Assembly: GCF_006717045.1 (NCBI RefSeq)
Contig: NZ_VFPH01000001.1
Span: 372,001-436,000, forward strand
From: Pseudonocardia cypriaca
GTDB taxonomy: Bacteria; Actinomycetota; Actinomycetes; Mycobacteriales; Pseudonocardiaceae
Direction: 5' to 3'
Length of the DNA stretch: 64,000 nt
Under the pieces are notes generated by a model. It saw only the letters and a list, made by a program, of their open reading frames with translations, was not told the origin of the DNA and did no database searches. This document shows, one piece after another, positions 1 to 8,904 of the stretch (positions within the stretch are counted from its first letter, which is position 1; every line of letters begins with the position of its first letter). The translations under genes and the position numbers were made by a program.

Positions 1-1670
1 CCAAGGTGCGGCACGTCCTGGTGCGCCACGAGCAGGGCGCCGGCCACGCCGCCACCGGGTACGCGCAGGCCACCGGCAAGGTGGGGGTCTGCATGGCGAC
101 GTCGGGTCCCGGCGCCACCAACCTGGTCACCCCGATCGCCGACGCGCACATGGACTCGATCCCGGTGGTCGCGATCACGGGCCAGCAGAGCCGCCCGCTG
201 ATCGGCACCGACGCGTTCCAGGAAGCCGACATCACCGGCATCACCATGCCGGTGACCAAGCACAACATGCTCGTGACCGACGCTGCGGAGATCCCGCGCG
301 CGATCATGGAGGCGTTCCACCTCGCGTCCACGGGCCGACCGGGCCCGGTGCTGGTGGACATCCCGAAGGACGTGCTGCAGGAGAAGACCACGTTCTCCTG
401 GCCGCCGGAGATGAAGCTGCCCGGCTACCGGCCGACGACCCGGCCGCACGGCAAGCAGATCCGCGAGGCCGCCAAGCTGATGTGCGCGGCCAAGCAGCCC
501 GTGCTCTACGTCGGCGGCGGCGTGCTCAAGGCCGAGGCCACGGCCGAGCTGCTCGAGCTGGCCGAGCTGACCGGGATCCCGGTGGTCACCACGCTGATGG
601 CGCGCGGCGCGTTCCCGGACAGCCATCCGCAGCACGTCGGCATGCCCGGCATGCACGGCACGGTCGCGGCGGTGGCCGCCATGCAGAAGGCGGACCTGCT
701 GGTCGCGCTCGGCTCCCGGTTCGACGACCGGGTCACCGGGCAGCTGTCGACGTTCGCCCAGCACGCCACCGTCGTGCACGCCGACATCGACCCGGCCGAG
801 ATCTCGAAGAACCGCCGCGCGGACGTCCCGATCGTGGGCGACTGCAAGGAGGTCATCACCGAGCTGATCGACGCCGTCCGCGCGGAGCAGGCCTCCGGCG
901 CGGCCGACCTCGACGCGTGGTGGGCGCAGCTGGACGAGCTCCGCAGGACCTACCCGCTGGGCTACGACTGGCCCGCCGACGGCTCGCTGTCCCCGGAGTA
1001 CGTCATCGAGCGGATCGGGCAGATCGCAGGGCCGGACGCGGTCTACGCCGCGGGCGTCGGCCAGCACCAGATGTGGGCGGCCCAGTTCATCAAGTACGAG
1101 AAGCCGCGCTCGTGGCTGAACTCCGGGGGCCTCGGCACGATGGGCTTCGCGGTGCCCGCCGCGATGGGTGCCAAGATGGCGCGGCCGGACGCGCTGGTGT
1201 GGGCGATCGACGGTGACGGCTGCTTCCAGATGACCAACCAGGAGCTCGCCACCTGCGCGATCGAGGACATCCCGATCAAGGTCGCCATCATCAACAACGG
1301 CAACCTGGGCATGGTCCGGCAGTGGCAGAACCTCTTCTACGAAGAGCGGTACTCCAACACCGACCTCGGCACCCACAAGCACCGGATCCCGGACTTCAAG
1401 CTCCTCGCCGAGGCCATGGGCTGCGTGGGACTGCGTGCGGAGTCCAAGGACGAGGTCGACAAGGTGATCCAGCAGGCCATGGAGATCAACGACCGCCCGG
1501 TCGTGATCGACTTCGTGGTCGGCGCCGACGCCCAGGTGTGGCCGATGGTCGCCGCAGGCACCGGCAACGACCAGATCATGGCGGCCCGGAACATCCGGCC
1601 GCTGTTCGACGCGGACGAGATCGTGGCCGACGACGCGACGGCCAGCACGCAGATGACGAGGGAAGCATGA
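1..1670 (+). CDS. ilvB: acetolactate synthase large subunit (5' truncated by window edge)
   Basis: Catalytic subunit of acetohydroxyacid synthase, a ThDP/FAD/Mg enzyme that makes acetolactate or acetohydroxybutyrate in the first common step of valine, leucine and isoleucine synthesis. The frame is open from base 3, before the first possible internal start (GTG at 6), so the true start lies upstream of the window. Visible near the left edge is the conserved RHEQGAGHAA segment with the catalytic Glu. The C-terminal part has the ThDP motif that begins DGDGCFQM and ends in the NN of AIINNGNLGM. About 555 of the usual 600 or so residues are present. The stop overlaps the ilvN start as ATGA (1667-1670), so the two subunits are translationally coupled. 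Family assignment is certain; any upstream leader is out of view. Confidence 0.97.
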   Translation, partial: KVRHVLVRHEQGAGHAATGYAQATGKVGVCMATSGPGATNLVTPIADAHMDSIPVVAITGQQSRPLIGTDAFQEADITGITMPVTKHNMLVTDAAEIPRAIMEAFHLASTGRPGPVLVDIPKDVLQEKTTFSWPPEMKLPGYRPTTRPHGKQIREAAKLMCAAKQPVLYVGGGVLKAEATAELLELAELTGIPVVTTLMARGAFPDSHPQHVGMPGMHGTVAAVAAMQKADLLVALGSRFDDRVTGQLSTFAQHATVVHADIDPAEISKNRRADVPIVGDCKEVITELIDAVRAEQASGAADLDAWWAQLDELRRTYPLGYDWPADGSLSPEYVIERIGQIAGPDAVYAAGVGQHQMWAAQFIKYEKPRSWLNSGGLGTMGFAVPAAMGAKMARPDALVWAIDGDGCFQMTNQELATCAIEDIPIKVAIINNGNLGMVRQWQNLFYEERYSNTDLGTHKHRIPDFKLLAEAMGCVGLRAESKDEVDKVIQQAMEINDRPVVIDFVVGADAQVWPMVAAGTGNDQIMAARNIRPLFDADEIVADDATASTQMTREA

Positions 1671-2176
1671 CCCAGAGGCACACCCTGTCGGTGCTGGTCG
1701 AGGACAAGCCGGGCGTGCTCGCCCGCGTCTCGGGCCTGTTCTCGCGCCGCGGGTTCAACATCGAGTCGCTCGCGGTCGGCCCCACCGAGCACCCCGACGT
1801 CTCGCGGATGACGATCGTGGTCGCCGTCGACGACTTCCCGCTCGAGCAGGTCACCAAGCAGCTCAACAAGCTCGTGCACGTCATCAAGATCGTGGAGCTC
1901 GAGCCGGCGGCGTCGGTCCAGCGGGAGCTGCTGCTGGTCAAGGTGCGCGCCGACCCCGGCGTGCGCAGCCAGGTGCTCGAGATCGTGAACCTGTTCCGCG
2001 CCAAGGCCGTGGACGTGACGCCGGAGGCCCTGACGATCGAGGCCACCGGCACCGCCGAGAAGCTCGGGGCGCTGCTCAAGAACCTCGAGCCGTTCGGGAT
2101 CCGGGAGATGGTGCAGTCCGGGATGGTGGCCGTCGGCCGCGGTCCCCGCTCCATCACCGCCGCAGCTGTTCGCTAG
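1667..2176 (+). CDS. ilvN: acetolactate synthase small (regulatory) subunit
   Basis: Regulatory subunit of acetohydroxyacid synthase; binds valine and raises activity of the IlvB subunit. The 169-residue product opens with HTLSVLVEDKPGVLARVSGLF, the typical start of an ACT domain (about residues 4-78), followed by the ALS_ss C-terminal domain. Start ATG 1667 overlaps the ilvB stop by four bases. This start lies inside a longer open frame whose first part is only the shadow of ilvB. Length is normal for actinobacterial IlvN. ilvC follows after 30 bp on the same strand, so ilvBNC is very probably one operon. Confidence 0.96.
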   Translation: MTQRHTLSVLVEDKPGVLARVSGLFSRRGFNIESLAVGPTEHPDVSRMTIVVAVDDFPLEQVTKQLNKLVHVIKIVELEPAASVQRELLLVKVRADPGVRSQVLEIVNLFRAKAVDVTPEALTIEATGTAEKLGALLKNLEPFGIREMVQSGMVAVGRGPRSITAAAVR

Positions 2177-2206
2177 TCAACCTCCGGAAGGACGACCCCA
2201 CCCGAC

Positions 2207-3211
2207 ATGAGCGTGAACATCTACTACGACGACGACGCCGATCTGTCGATCATCCAGGGCCGCAAGGTCGCGGTGATCGGCTACGGCAGCCAGGGCCACG
2301 CCCACTCGCTGTCGCTGCGCGACTCCGGCGTCGACGTCCGGATCGGCCTGCCAGAGGGCTCGAAGTCGCGGCAGAAGGCGCAGGACGAGGGTCTGCAGGT
2401 GGGCACGCCCGCCGAGGTCTCCGCGTGGGCCGACGTGATCATGATCCTGGCGCCGGACACGAAGCAGCGCTTCATCTACGCCGACGACATCGCGCCGAAC
2501 CTGCAGGACGGCGACGCGATCTTCTTCGGCCACGGCTTCAACATCCGCTACGAGCTGATCAAGCCCCCGGCGAACGTCGACGTCGCGATGGTCGCGCCGA
2601 AGGGCCCCGGCCACCTCGTGCGCCGCCAGTTCGTCGACGGCAAGGGCGTGCCCGCGCTGATCGCCGTCGAGCAGGACGCGAGCGGGAACGCGAAGGCGCT
2701 CGCCCTCTCCTACGCCGCGGCCATCGGCGGCGCCCGCGCGGGCGTCATCGAGACCACGTTCAAGGAGGAGACCGAGACCGACCTGTTCGGTGAGCAGGCC
2801 GTGCTCTGCGGCGGCGCGGCCGCGCTCGTCCAGACCGGTTTCGAGGTGCTCACCGAGGCGGGCTACGCCCCCGAGGTGGCCTACTTCGAGTGCCTGCACG
2901 AGCTCAAGCTGATCGTCGACCTCATGTACGAGGGCGGCATCGCCAACGAGCGCTTCTCCATCTCCGACACCGCGGAGTACGGCGACCTCACCCGCGGCCC
3001 GCGGGTGATCACGCCCGCCGTCAAGGTGGAGATGAAGAAGATCCTCGGCGAGATCCAGGACGGCACGTTCGCCCGCGAGTGGGTGGCCGAGGACGACGCG
3101 GGCCGCCCCAACTTCACCCGCCTCCAGAAGGAGGGCCAGGAGCACCCGATCGAGCAGGTCGGGGAGAAGCTGCGCGGCCTGATGAGCTGGGTGGGCACCA
3201 AGGCCACCTGA
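2207..3211 (+). CDS. ilvC: ketol-acid reductoisomerase
   Basis: Class I (short) ketol-acid reductoisomerase, 334 residues. It isomerises and reduces acetolactate to the dihydroxy acid, the second common step of branched-chain amino-acid synthesis. The N-terminal Rossmann domain shows GYGSQGHAHSLSLRDSG (about residues 25-41), and the loop GLPEGSKSRQ carries the Ser/Arg residues usually linked to NADPH preference. The C-terminal knotted domain has the metal-binding acidic residues (for example ETDLFGEQ and ECLHELK). A purine-rich stretch (ggaagga, 2184-2190) is rather far from the ATG. A long perfect hairpin right after the stop probably ends the ilvBNC transcript. Confidence 0.97.
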   Translation: MSVNIYYDDDADLSIIQGRKVAVIGYGSQGHAHSLSLRDSGVDVRIGLPEGSKSRQKAQDEGLQVGTPAEVSAWADVIMILAPDTKQRFIYADDIAPNLQDGDAIFFGHGFNIRYELIKPPANVDVAMVAPKGPGHLVRRQFVDGKGVPALIAVEQDASGNAKALALSYAAAIGGARAGVIETTFKEETETDLFGEQAVLCGGAAALVQTGFEVLTEAGYAPEVAYFECLHELKLIVDLMYEGGIANERFSISDTAEYGDLTRGPRVITPAVKVEMKKILGEIQDGTFAREWVAEDDAGRPNFTRLQKEGQEHPIEQVGEKLRGLMSWVGTKAT

Positions 3212-3224
3212 GCCACCCGCTGAT

Positions 3225-3276
3225 CGTACGAACGGCACTTCCGTCCGAACCGTCGGACGGAAGTGCCGTTCGTACG
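3225..3276. terminator. perfect 24-bp inverted repeat after ilvC
   Basis: Bases 3225-3248 and 3253-3276 are exact reverse complements, separated by the 4-base loop ACCG. It starts 13 bases after the ilvC stop and ends 25 bases before the next gene. There is no long U-tract, only TTT after the stem, so it is an I-shaped terminator of the kind common in actinomycetes, or a dispersed genomic palindrome that serves as one. The arms carry CGTACGAACGGCACTTCCGT. The role is inferred; the symmetry is seen directly. Confidence 0.75.
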
Positions 3277-3301
3277 TTTCCGGCTCCGGCATGATCGGTC
3301 C

Positions 3302-4474
3302 ATGGACGTCGACGCCCTCCGTGCCCTGACACCGGGCTGCGCGCACCGGACCCACCTCAACAACGCGGGCGCGGGCCTGCTGTCGCAGCCGACGCTGGAC
3401 GTCATGCTCGGGCACCTGCGCCGGGAGGCCGAGATCGGCGGGTACGAGGCCGCCGACGCCGCCCGGGACGACATCGCGGCGGTGTCCGTCGCTGTGGCCG
3501 AGCTGGTGGGCGGCGCCGCCGACGAGGTCGCGCTCTTCGACAACGCCACCCGCGCCTGGAACGCCGCGTTCTACTCGCTGCCGCTCGGGCCCGGCGACCG
3601 GATCCTCACCGGCCGTGCCGAGTACGGCAGCAACGTGCTGGCCTACCTCCAGGTCGCGAAGCGGACCGGCGCCGAGGTCGTCGTGGTCCCGAACGACGAG
3701 AGCGGGCAGCTCGACACCGCCGCGCTCGCCGAGCTCGTAGACGAGCGCACCCGGCTGATCGGGGTGAGCCACGTCCCCACGAGCGGCGGCCTGGTCAACC
3801 CGGCCGCCGAGATCGGGCGCATCGCGCGCGAGGCCGGGGTGCTGTTCCTCCTCGACGCCACGCAGTCGGTCGGGCAGTTCCCGGTCGACGTGGAGGAGAT
3901 CGGCTGCGACATGCTGTCCGCCACCGGGCGCAAGTTCCTGCGCGGACCGCGCGGCACCGGCTTCCTCTGGGTGCGCTCGACCGCGCTGGAACGGCTCGAC
4001 CCGTACGTCGCCGAGATCCGGGCCGCCACCTGGGACGGCGGCCGGGGCTTCACCTGGGCCGACGGGGCCCGCCGCTTCGAGACGTGGGAGAACAGCTACG
4101 TCAACATCCTCGGGCTCGGCGCCGCCGTTCGGCAGGCGCTCGACCTGAGCCTGGACGCGATCGCCGAGCGCACCCTGGCGCTGGGCGCGCAGCTGCGCGA
4201 GCGGCTCGACGCGCTGCCCGGCGTGGCCACGCACGACCTGGGCCGCGACCGGTGCGCGATCGTCACGGCGAAGGTCGACGGCGTGCCGACCGAGGACGTC
4301 GTCGCCGCGCTCGCCCGGGCCGGGGTCAACGCGACCGCAACCGTGCCCGAGGACACCCAGTTCGACACGGAGGTGCGTGGCGTGCACCCGCTGGTGCGCC
4401 TGTCCCCGCACTACTACAACACCGAGGCCGAGCTGGACCGTGCCGTCGAGGTGATCGCGGGCCTCCGTCGTTGA
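3302..4474 (+). CDS. aminotransferase class V-fold PLP-dependent enzyme
   Basis: A 390-residue PLP enzyme of the class V aminotransferase / cysteine desulfurase fold. The N-terminus has HLNNAGAGLLSQPTL. The cofactor region DATQSVGQFPVDVEEIGCD is followed by SATGRKFLRGPRGTGFLWV, where the Lys is the expected Schiff-base residue and the RGPRGTG segment is family-typical. ATG 3302 is chosen because the upstream in-frame GTG at 3263 lies inside the right arm of the ilvC hairpin. Similar proteins are annotated as selenocysteine-lyase or isopenicillin-epimerase-like, and ergothioneine EgtE belongs to the same superfamily. No egtABCD genes are nearby, so the substrate is unknown. Confidence 0.85.
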   Translation: MDVDALRALTPGCAHRTHLNNAGAGLLSQPTLDVMLGHLRREAEIGGYEAADAARDDIAAVSVAVAELVGGAADEVALFDNATRAWNAAFYSLPLGPGDRILTGRAEYGSNVLAYLQVAKRTGAEVVVVPNDESGQLDTAALAELVDERTRLIGVSHVPTSGGLVNPAAEIGRIAREAGVLFLLDATQSVGQFPVDVEEIGCDMLSATGRKFLRGPRGTGFLWVRSTALERLDPYVAEIRAATWDGGRGFTWADGARRFETWENSYVNILGLGAAVRQALDLSLDAIAERTLALGAQLRERLDALPGVATHDLGRDRCAIVTAKVDGVPTEDVVAALARAGVNATATVPEDTQFDTEVRGVHPLVRLSPHYYNTEAELDRAVEVIAGLRR

Positions 4475-4506
4475 CGGGCCAGGCTGTAGGCGGGGGAGGG
4501 GGTCCG

Positions 4507-5190
4507 GTGGGTGCGAACGACGCCGGGATCCGGGCCGCGGTCGACGCCACGGTCGACGCCGGCACGGTGTACTTCGAGATGCGGATCGAGTCCGAGCCTG
4601 CCGGGGTGGCGCGGTTCCACAGCCAGGGGGTGTGCGATTTCACCCGACGGCGCGCGACGTCCCGCACCGTGACGGACGTCCCGGCGGACGTCCCCGACGT
4701 CTTCCAGATCGCTGATGGTGGGGTCGTCTACAGCCAGGAGGATGGCGACCAGTGGCACGTGCTGGACGTGGGCGGCTGGGGCGGTGCGAGCCTGCTGTCG
4801 GTGCTCGGCTGGCTCTACGGAGTGGAGGACGCGCGGGCGGGCGACGCGGGGGAGCACGTCGTCACGATGAGCGCCCGGCGTGTGCTCGAGGCCTGCCCCG
4901 CTCCGTTGCGCGACGAGCTCCGCACGGCCTTCGACCAGGCAGGTCATCTCGACGCGGTCGCCACCGGCTGGGTCGGCACCGACGCCGCGAACCGCATCAC
5001 CGAGTGCCGCCTCGAGCTCCCGGGCAGCGTGAACGGGCTCTTCGGATCGGTCGACGTCGGCTCCCGTGTCACCCTCGTCCTCTCCGACTTCGGTGAGCCG
5101 GCGTGCATCTCGCTGCCCGATGCCGGTCCCGCCGAGCCGATCGGCGAGTACGTCCAGCGCATCCTCCGGCAGGCCGAGGAGGGCGAGTAG
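4507..5190 (+). CDS. hypothetical protein, possible LppX/LprG-like fold
   Basis: A 227-residue protein that I cannot assign to a named family. GTG 4507 follows a strong purine-rich site (gggggaggggg, ending about 5 bases before). A TTG at 4471 is a possible longer start that would overlap the preceding stop. There is no signal peptide or lipobox and no membrane segment. The alternating strand pattern, with phrases such as YFEMRIESEPAGVARFHSQG and QWHVLDVGG, resembles the beta-rich fold of actinobacterial LppX/LprG-type or lipoprotein-sorting-like proteins, but here without an export signal. That resemblance is inferred from pattern only. Confidence 0.65.
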   Translation: MGANDAGIRAAVDATVDAGTVYFEMRIESEPAGVARFHSQGVCDFTRRRATSRTVTDVPADVPDVFQIADGGVVYSQEDGDQWHVLDVGGWGGASLLSVLGWLYGVEDARAGDAGEHVVTMSARRVLEACPAPLRDELRTAFDQAGHLDAVATGWVGTDAANRITECRLELPGSVNGLFGSVDVGSRVTLVLSDFGEPACISLPDAGPAEPIGEYVQRILRQAEEGE

Positions 5191-5265
5191 CCCACGCCCC
5201 CGTGCGGGAAGACCTGGCGGGCCCCGGGGGTTGACCATGGCGTCCCGCAACGAAAGGTCGCCGCC

Positions 5266-6264
5266 GTGTCCGTTCCCCTTCCGCTGTCGATCCTCGACCT
5301 CGCCACCGTCCGGGACGGCGAGACGATCCGCGAGGGCCTCGAGGCGAGCGTCGCGCTCGCGCAGCGCGCCGAGGAGTGGGGGTTCCGGCGGATCTGGTAC
5401 GCCGAGCACCACAACATGCGCGCGGTGGCGTCCTCGGCCACGAGCGTCCTGATCGCGCACGTCGCGACGCAGACCGAGCGGATCACGCTCGGTTCCGGCG
5501 GCGTCATGCTGCCCAACCACTCGCCCCTGGTGATCGCCGAGCAGTTCGGCACGCTCGCCACCCTGCACCCGGGGCGGATCGAGCTCGGGCTGGGCCGCGC
5601 GCCCGGCACCGACCAGGCCACGTTCTCCGCGCTGCGCCGGGACCACGGGGCGGCCGACCGGTTCCCCCAGGACGTCCAGGAGCTGCAGGCCTTCCTCTCC
5701 GACGACAGCCTGATCCCGGGGGTGCAGGCGTTCCCCGGGCGCGGCACGAAGGTGCCCCTCACGATCCTCGGCTCGTCGCTGTACGGGGCGCAGGTGGCCG
5801 CCGCGCTCGGGCTGCCGTACGCGTTCGCCTCGCACTTCGCACCTGACGCGCTGGAACAGGCGATCGCGCTCTACCGCCAGGAGTTCCGCCCTTCGGAGCA
5901 GCTCGCCGCGCCCCGCGCGATGGCAGCGGTGAACGTCGTCGCCGCCGACTCCGCCGACGAGGCCGCCGCCGCCCTGCACGCCGTGCACCACGACCGCGTC
6001 AAGCGGTTCCTCTCCCGCGGCGGCAACGAGCTCACCGACGAGGAGGCGGAGGTCCTGCTCGATGCGCCTGCCGGCCAGCAGGTCCGGGCGATGACCCGCT
6101 ACACGGCGGCCGGCACCCCCGACGTCGTCGTGAAGTACCTGGACGACTTCGCCCGCCGCGCCGACGCCGACGAGCTGATCGTGACGTTCCCGGTGGTCGA
6201 CCGCGCGGCCTGGTTCCGCTCGGCCGAGCTGCTCGCCGAGCAGGTGCGCCCGGCGACGGTCTGA
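5266..6264 (+). CDS. LLM-class flavin-dependent oxidoreductase (MsnO8-like)
   Basis: A 332-residue luciferase-like monooxygenase with a single TIM-barrel domain. Typical segments are AEEWGFRRIWYAEHHNM (about residues 37-53), TERITLGSGGVMLPNHSPL and GRIELGLGRAPGTDQ. The pattern is that of the MsnO8-type subgroup. It would use reduced flavin, or possibly F420, to oxidise an unknown organic substrate in the cytosol. The GTG start is preceded by GAAAGG at about 10 bases. An F420 synthesis gene (fbiD) exists elsewhere in the window, but the cofactor cannot be decided from sequence alone. It stands alone between a hypothetical gene and serA. Confidence 0.88.
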   Translation: MSVPLPLSILDLATVRDGETIREGLEASVALAQRAEEWGFRRIWYAEHHNMRAVASSATSVLIAHVATQTERITLGSGGVMLPNHSPLVIAEQFGTLATLHPGRIELGLGRAPGTDQATFSALRRDHGAADRFPQDVQELQAFLSDDSLIPGVQAFPGRGTKVPLTILGSSLYGAQVAAALGLPYAFASHFAPDALEQAIALYRQEFRPSEQLAAPRAMAAVNVVAADSADEAAAALHAVHHDRVKRFLSRGGNELTDEEAEVLLDAPAGQQVRAMTRYTAAGTPDVVVKYLDDFARRADADELIVTFPVVDRAAWFRSAELLAEQVRPATV

Positions 6265-6393
6265 AACCGTGCCCCGGCGGGCGGTTCGTCCCGTTCGCGT
6301 GTCGCTCCGCCCACGCCGCCGGTCCCCCATCGATCAGCGCATCTACGATCGGGGGTCGCACCGTGACCCCGATCCAGGAGCCCTGCATCCGTC

Positions 6394-7995
6394 GTGAGCA
6401 CCGCAGCCGCCCGCCCTGTCGTCCTCCTCGCCGAGAAGCTCGCGCCCTCCGCGGTCGCACTCCTCGGTGACGACGTCGAGATCCGCCACGTGGACGGCAC
6501 CGACCGCCCCGCGCTGCTGGCCGCCATCGGCGACGCCGACGCCCTGCTCGTCCGCTCGGCCACGAAGGTCGACGCCGAGGTGTTCGCCGCCTCCACGCGG
6601 CTGAAGGTCGTGGCCCGCGCCGGTGTCGGGCTGGACAACGTCGACGTGCCCGCAGCAACGGCCCGCGGCGTCATGGTCGTCAACGCGCCGACCTCGAACA
6701 TCGTGTCCGCCGCCGAGCACGCGATCGCGCTGCTGCTCGCTGCCGCCCGGCGCATCCCGGCGGCCGACGCGAGCCTGCGGCAGGGCCAGTGGAAGCGCAG
6801 CTCCTTCACCGGGGTCGAGCTGAACGGCAAGACCGTCGGCATCGTCGGTCTCGGCAAGATCGGGCAGCTCGTCGCCCAGCGACTCGCCGCGTTCGGCGTC
6901 GACCTGATCGCCTACGACCCGTACGTCGCGCCAGCCCGCGCCGCCCAGCTGGGCATCGAGCTCATCGACCTCGAGGGTCTGCTGCGCCGCGCCGACGCCA
7001 TCTCGATCCACCTGCCGAAGACCCCCGAGACGCTCGGTCTCATCGGCAAGGACCAGCTCGCGCTCACCAAGAAGGGTGTGATCATCGTCAACGCGGCCCG
7101 CGGCGGCCTCGTCGACGAGGACGCGCTCGCCGAGGCCGTCCGCAGCGGGCACGTCGGCGGAGCGGGCATCGACGTCTACATCTCCGAGCCCACCACCTCC
7201 AGCCCGCTCTTCGAGCTGCCGCAGGTGGTCGTCACCCCGCACCTCGGAGCGTCCACGGACGAGGCTCAGGACCGCGCCGGCACCGACGTCGCGAGGTCGG
7301 TGCAGCTGGCCCTGGCCGGCGAGTTCGTGCCGGACGCGGTGAACGTGCAGGTCGGCGGGGTCGTCGGCGAGGAGGTGCGGCCGTGGCTGCCGCTGGTGCA
7401 GAAGCTCGGCACCGTGCTCTACGCGCTGGCCGGACGGGTGCCCACCTCCGTCACCGTCGACGTCGCCGGTGAGCTCGCCGCCGAGGACGTCTCGGTGCTG
7501 CAGCTCGCGGCCCTGCGCGGGGTGTTCACGAAGGTCGTCGAGGACCAGGTCACGTTCGTCAACACGCCGGCGCTGGCCGCCGAGCGCGGCGTCGACGTCG
7601 AGCTGACCACCGCTCCGGAGAGCGAGAACCACCGCAGCGTCGTGCAGCTGCGGGCGGCGATGCCGGACGGCGAGTCGATCACCGTCTCCGGCACGCTCAC
7701 CGGCCGCGCCCAGGTCGAGAAGCTGGTCGAGGTCAACGGCCGCCACTTCGACCTGCGCGCGGAGGGCGAGGTGCTGCTGCTCGAGTACGCCGACCGCCCC
7801 GGCGTGATGGGCCGCGTCGGCTCGCTGCTCGGCGAGGCCGCCGTCAACATCGAGGCCGCGCAGATCAGCCAGACCACCGACGGCACCGACGCGATCATGC
7901 TGCTCCGCGTCGACCGGCCGGTCGACCCGGGCGTGCTGGAGCCGATCGGCGCGTCCGTGGGGGCCAGGACCACGCGGCTGATCTCCTTCGACTGA
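6394..7995 (+). CDS. serA: D-3-phosphoglycerate dehydrogenase
   Basis: First enzyme of serine synthesis: oxidises 3-phosphoglycerate to phosphohydroxypyruvate with NAD. The 533-residue protein has the long actinobacterial layout: catalytic and NAD domains (about 10-310), an intervening ASB domain (about 315-450) and a C-terminal ACT domain (about 460-530, beginning LLEYADRPGVMGRVGSLLG). The nucleotide motif GLGKIG is at residues 152-157. NAARGGLVDE carries the catalytic Arg and TPHLGAST the catalytic His. The ACT domain predicts serine feedback. Start GTG 6394 is supported by the VLLAEKLAPSAV onset typical of SerA. rnz begins 3 bases after the stop, so they are probably co-transcribed. Confidence 0.96.
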   Translation: MSTAAARPVVLLAEKLAPSAVALLGDDVEIRHVDGTDRPALLAAIGDADALLVRSATKVDAEVFAASTRLKVVARAGVGLDNVDVPAATARGVMVVNAPTSNIVSAAEHAIALLLAAARRIPAADASLRQGQWKRSSFTGVELNGKTVGIVGLGKIGQLVAQRLAAFGVDLIAYDPYVAPARAAQLGIELIDLEGLLRRADAISIHLPKTPETLGLIGKDQLALTKKGVIIVNAARGGLVDEDALAEAVRSGHVGGAGIDVYISEPTTSSPLFELPQVVVTPHLGASTDEAQDRAGTDVARSVQLALAGEFVPDAVNVQVGGVVGEEVRPWLPLVQKLGTVLYALAGRVPTSVTVDVAGELAAEDVSVLQLAALRGVFTKVVEDQVTFVNTPALAAERGVDVELTTAPESENHRSVVQLRAAMPDGESITVSGTLTGRAQVEKLVEVNGRHFDLRAEGEVLLLEYADRPGVMGRVGSLLGEAAVNIEAAQISQTTDGTDAIMLLRVDRPVDPGVLEPIGASVGARTTRLISFD

Positions 7996-7998
7996 GCG

Positions 7999-8904
7999 AT
8001 GGCGGGTCGGGAGCTCGTCGTGCTGGGCACCGCCAGCCAGGCCCCGACCCGCACCCGCAACCACAACGGCTACCTGCTCCGCTGGGACGGCGAGGGCTTC
8101 CTCTTCGACCCGGGGGAGGGCACGCAGCGGCAGATGCTGCTGGCCGGCGTGCCGAGCAGCGCGATCACCCGGATCTGCCTCACGCACTTCCACGGTGACC
8201 ACTGCCTGGGCGTGCCCGGCATCGTCCAGCGGCTCTCGCTGGACGGCGTCGCACACCCCGTCGTCGCGCACTACCCGGCGTCGGGGCGGGAGTACTTCGC
8301 GCGGCTGCGGCACGCCAGCTCGTTCCACGAGGTCGCGGACCTGTGGGAGGAGCCCGTCGAACGGGACGGTGTGCTCGCGTCCGGTCCGGCCGGCGTGCTC
8401 GAGGCGCGCCGCCTGGACCATCCGGTGGAGGCCTTCGGCTACCGCTTCACCGAGCCGGACGGGCGGCGCATGCTGCCCGGACGGCTCGCCGAGCGCGGGA
8501 TCTCCGGTCCCGACGTCGGCAGGCTGCAGCGCGAAGGCGTGCTCGGCCAGGTGCGGTTGGAGGACGTGAGCGTGCCGCGGCGCGGCCAGCGGTTCGCCTT
8601 CGTCATGGACACCCGGCTCTGCGACGCCGTCTACGCGCTTGCCGACGGCGCCGACATGCTGGTGATCGAGTCGACGTTCCTCACAGCGGACGAGCCGCTC
8701 GCACGGACGTACGGGCACCTGACGGCCCGGCAGGCCGCGTCCGTGGCCGCCGACTGCGGGGTCCGGAAGCTGGTGCTCACGCACTTCTCGCAGCGCTACG
8801 CCGACCCCGCCCGGTTCGCCGAGGAGGCGGCGGAGGTGTTCGACGGCGAGGTCGTGGTGGCGGAGGACCTCGCCCGCGTGCCGCTGCCGCCCAGGCGCGG
8901 ATGA
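7999..8904 (+). CDS. rnz: ribonuclease Z / metallo-beta-lactamase-fold nuclease
   Basis: A 301-residue metallo-beta-lactamase-fold protein of the RNase Z family, which cleaves the 3' trailer of tRNA precursors. The zinc motif is seen as THFHGDHCLG (HxHxDH). Later ligands are in FVMDTR and LVLTHFSQRY. ATG 7999 is three bases after serA. The stop overlaps the start of the next gene (ATGA, 8901-8904), so serA, rnz and the phosphodiesterase gene look like one transcription unit. tRNA processing is the family role. Some actinobacterial homologues are annotated only as MBL-fold hydrolase, so the substrate is less certain than the fold. Confidence 0.88.
   Translation: MAGRELVVLGTASQAPTRTRNHNGYLLRWDGEGFLFDPGEGTQRQMLLAGVPSSAITRICLTHFHGDHCLGVPGIVQRLSLDGVAHPVVAHYPASGREYFARLRHASSFHEVADLWEEPVERDGVLASGPAGVLEARRLDHPVEAFGYRFTEPDGRRMLPGRLAERGISGPDVGRLQREGVLGQVRLEDVSVPRRGQRFAFVMDTRLCDAVYALADGADMLVIESTFLTADEPLARTYGHLTARQAASVAADCGVRKLVLTHFSQRYADPARFAEEAAEVFDGEVVVAEDLARVPLPPRRG

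Noticed and set aside
3263..3301. Upstream GTG start (3263) for the aminotransferase gene
   Set aside because: The extra 13 residues would be coded by the right arm of the ilvC hairpin; family homology begins near ATG 3302.
2177..4411. Long minus-strand open frame (744 codons) across ilvC and the aminotransferase gene
   Set aside because: It is antisense to two clear genes and its product is low-complexity (Arg/Gly/Val/Asp-rich), as expected of a shadow frame in GC-rich DNA.
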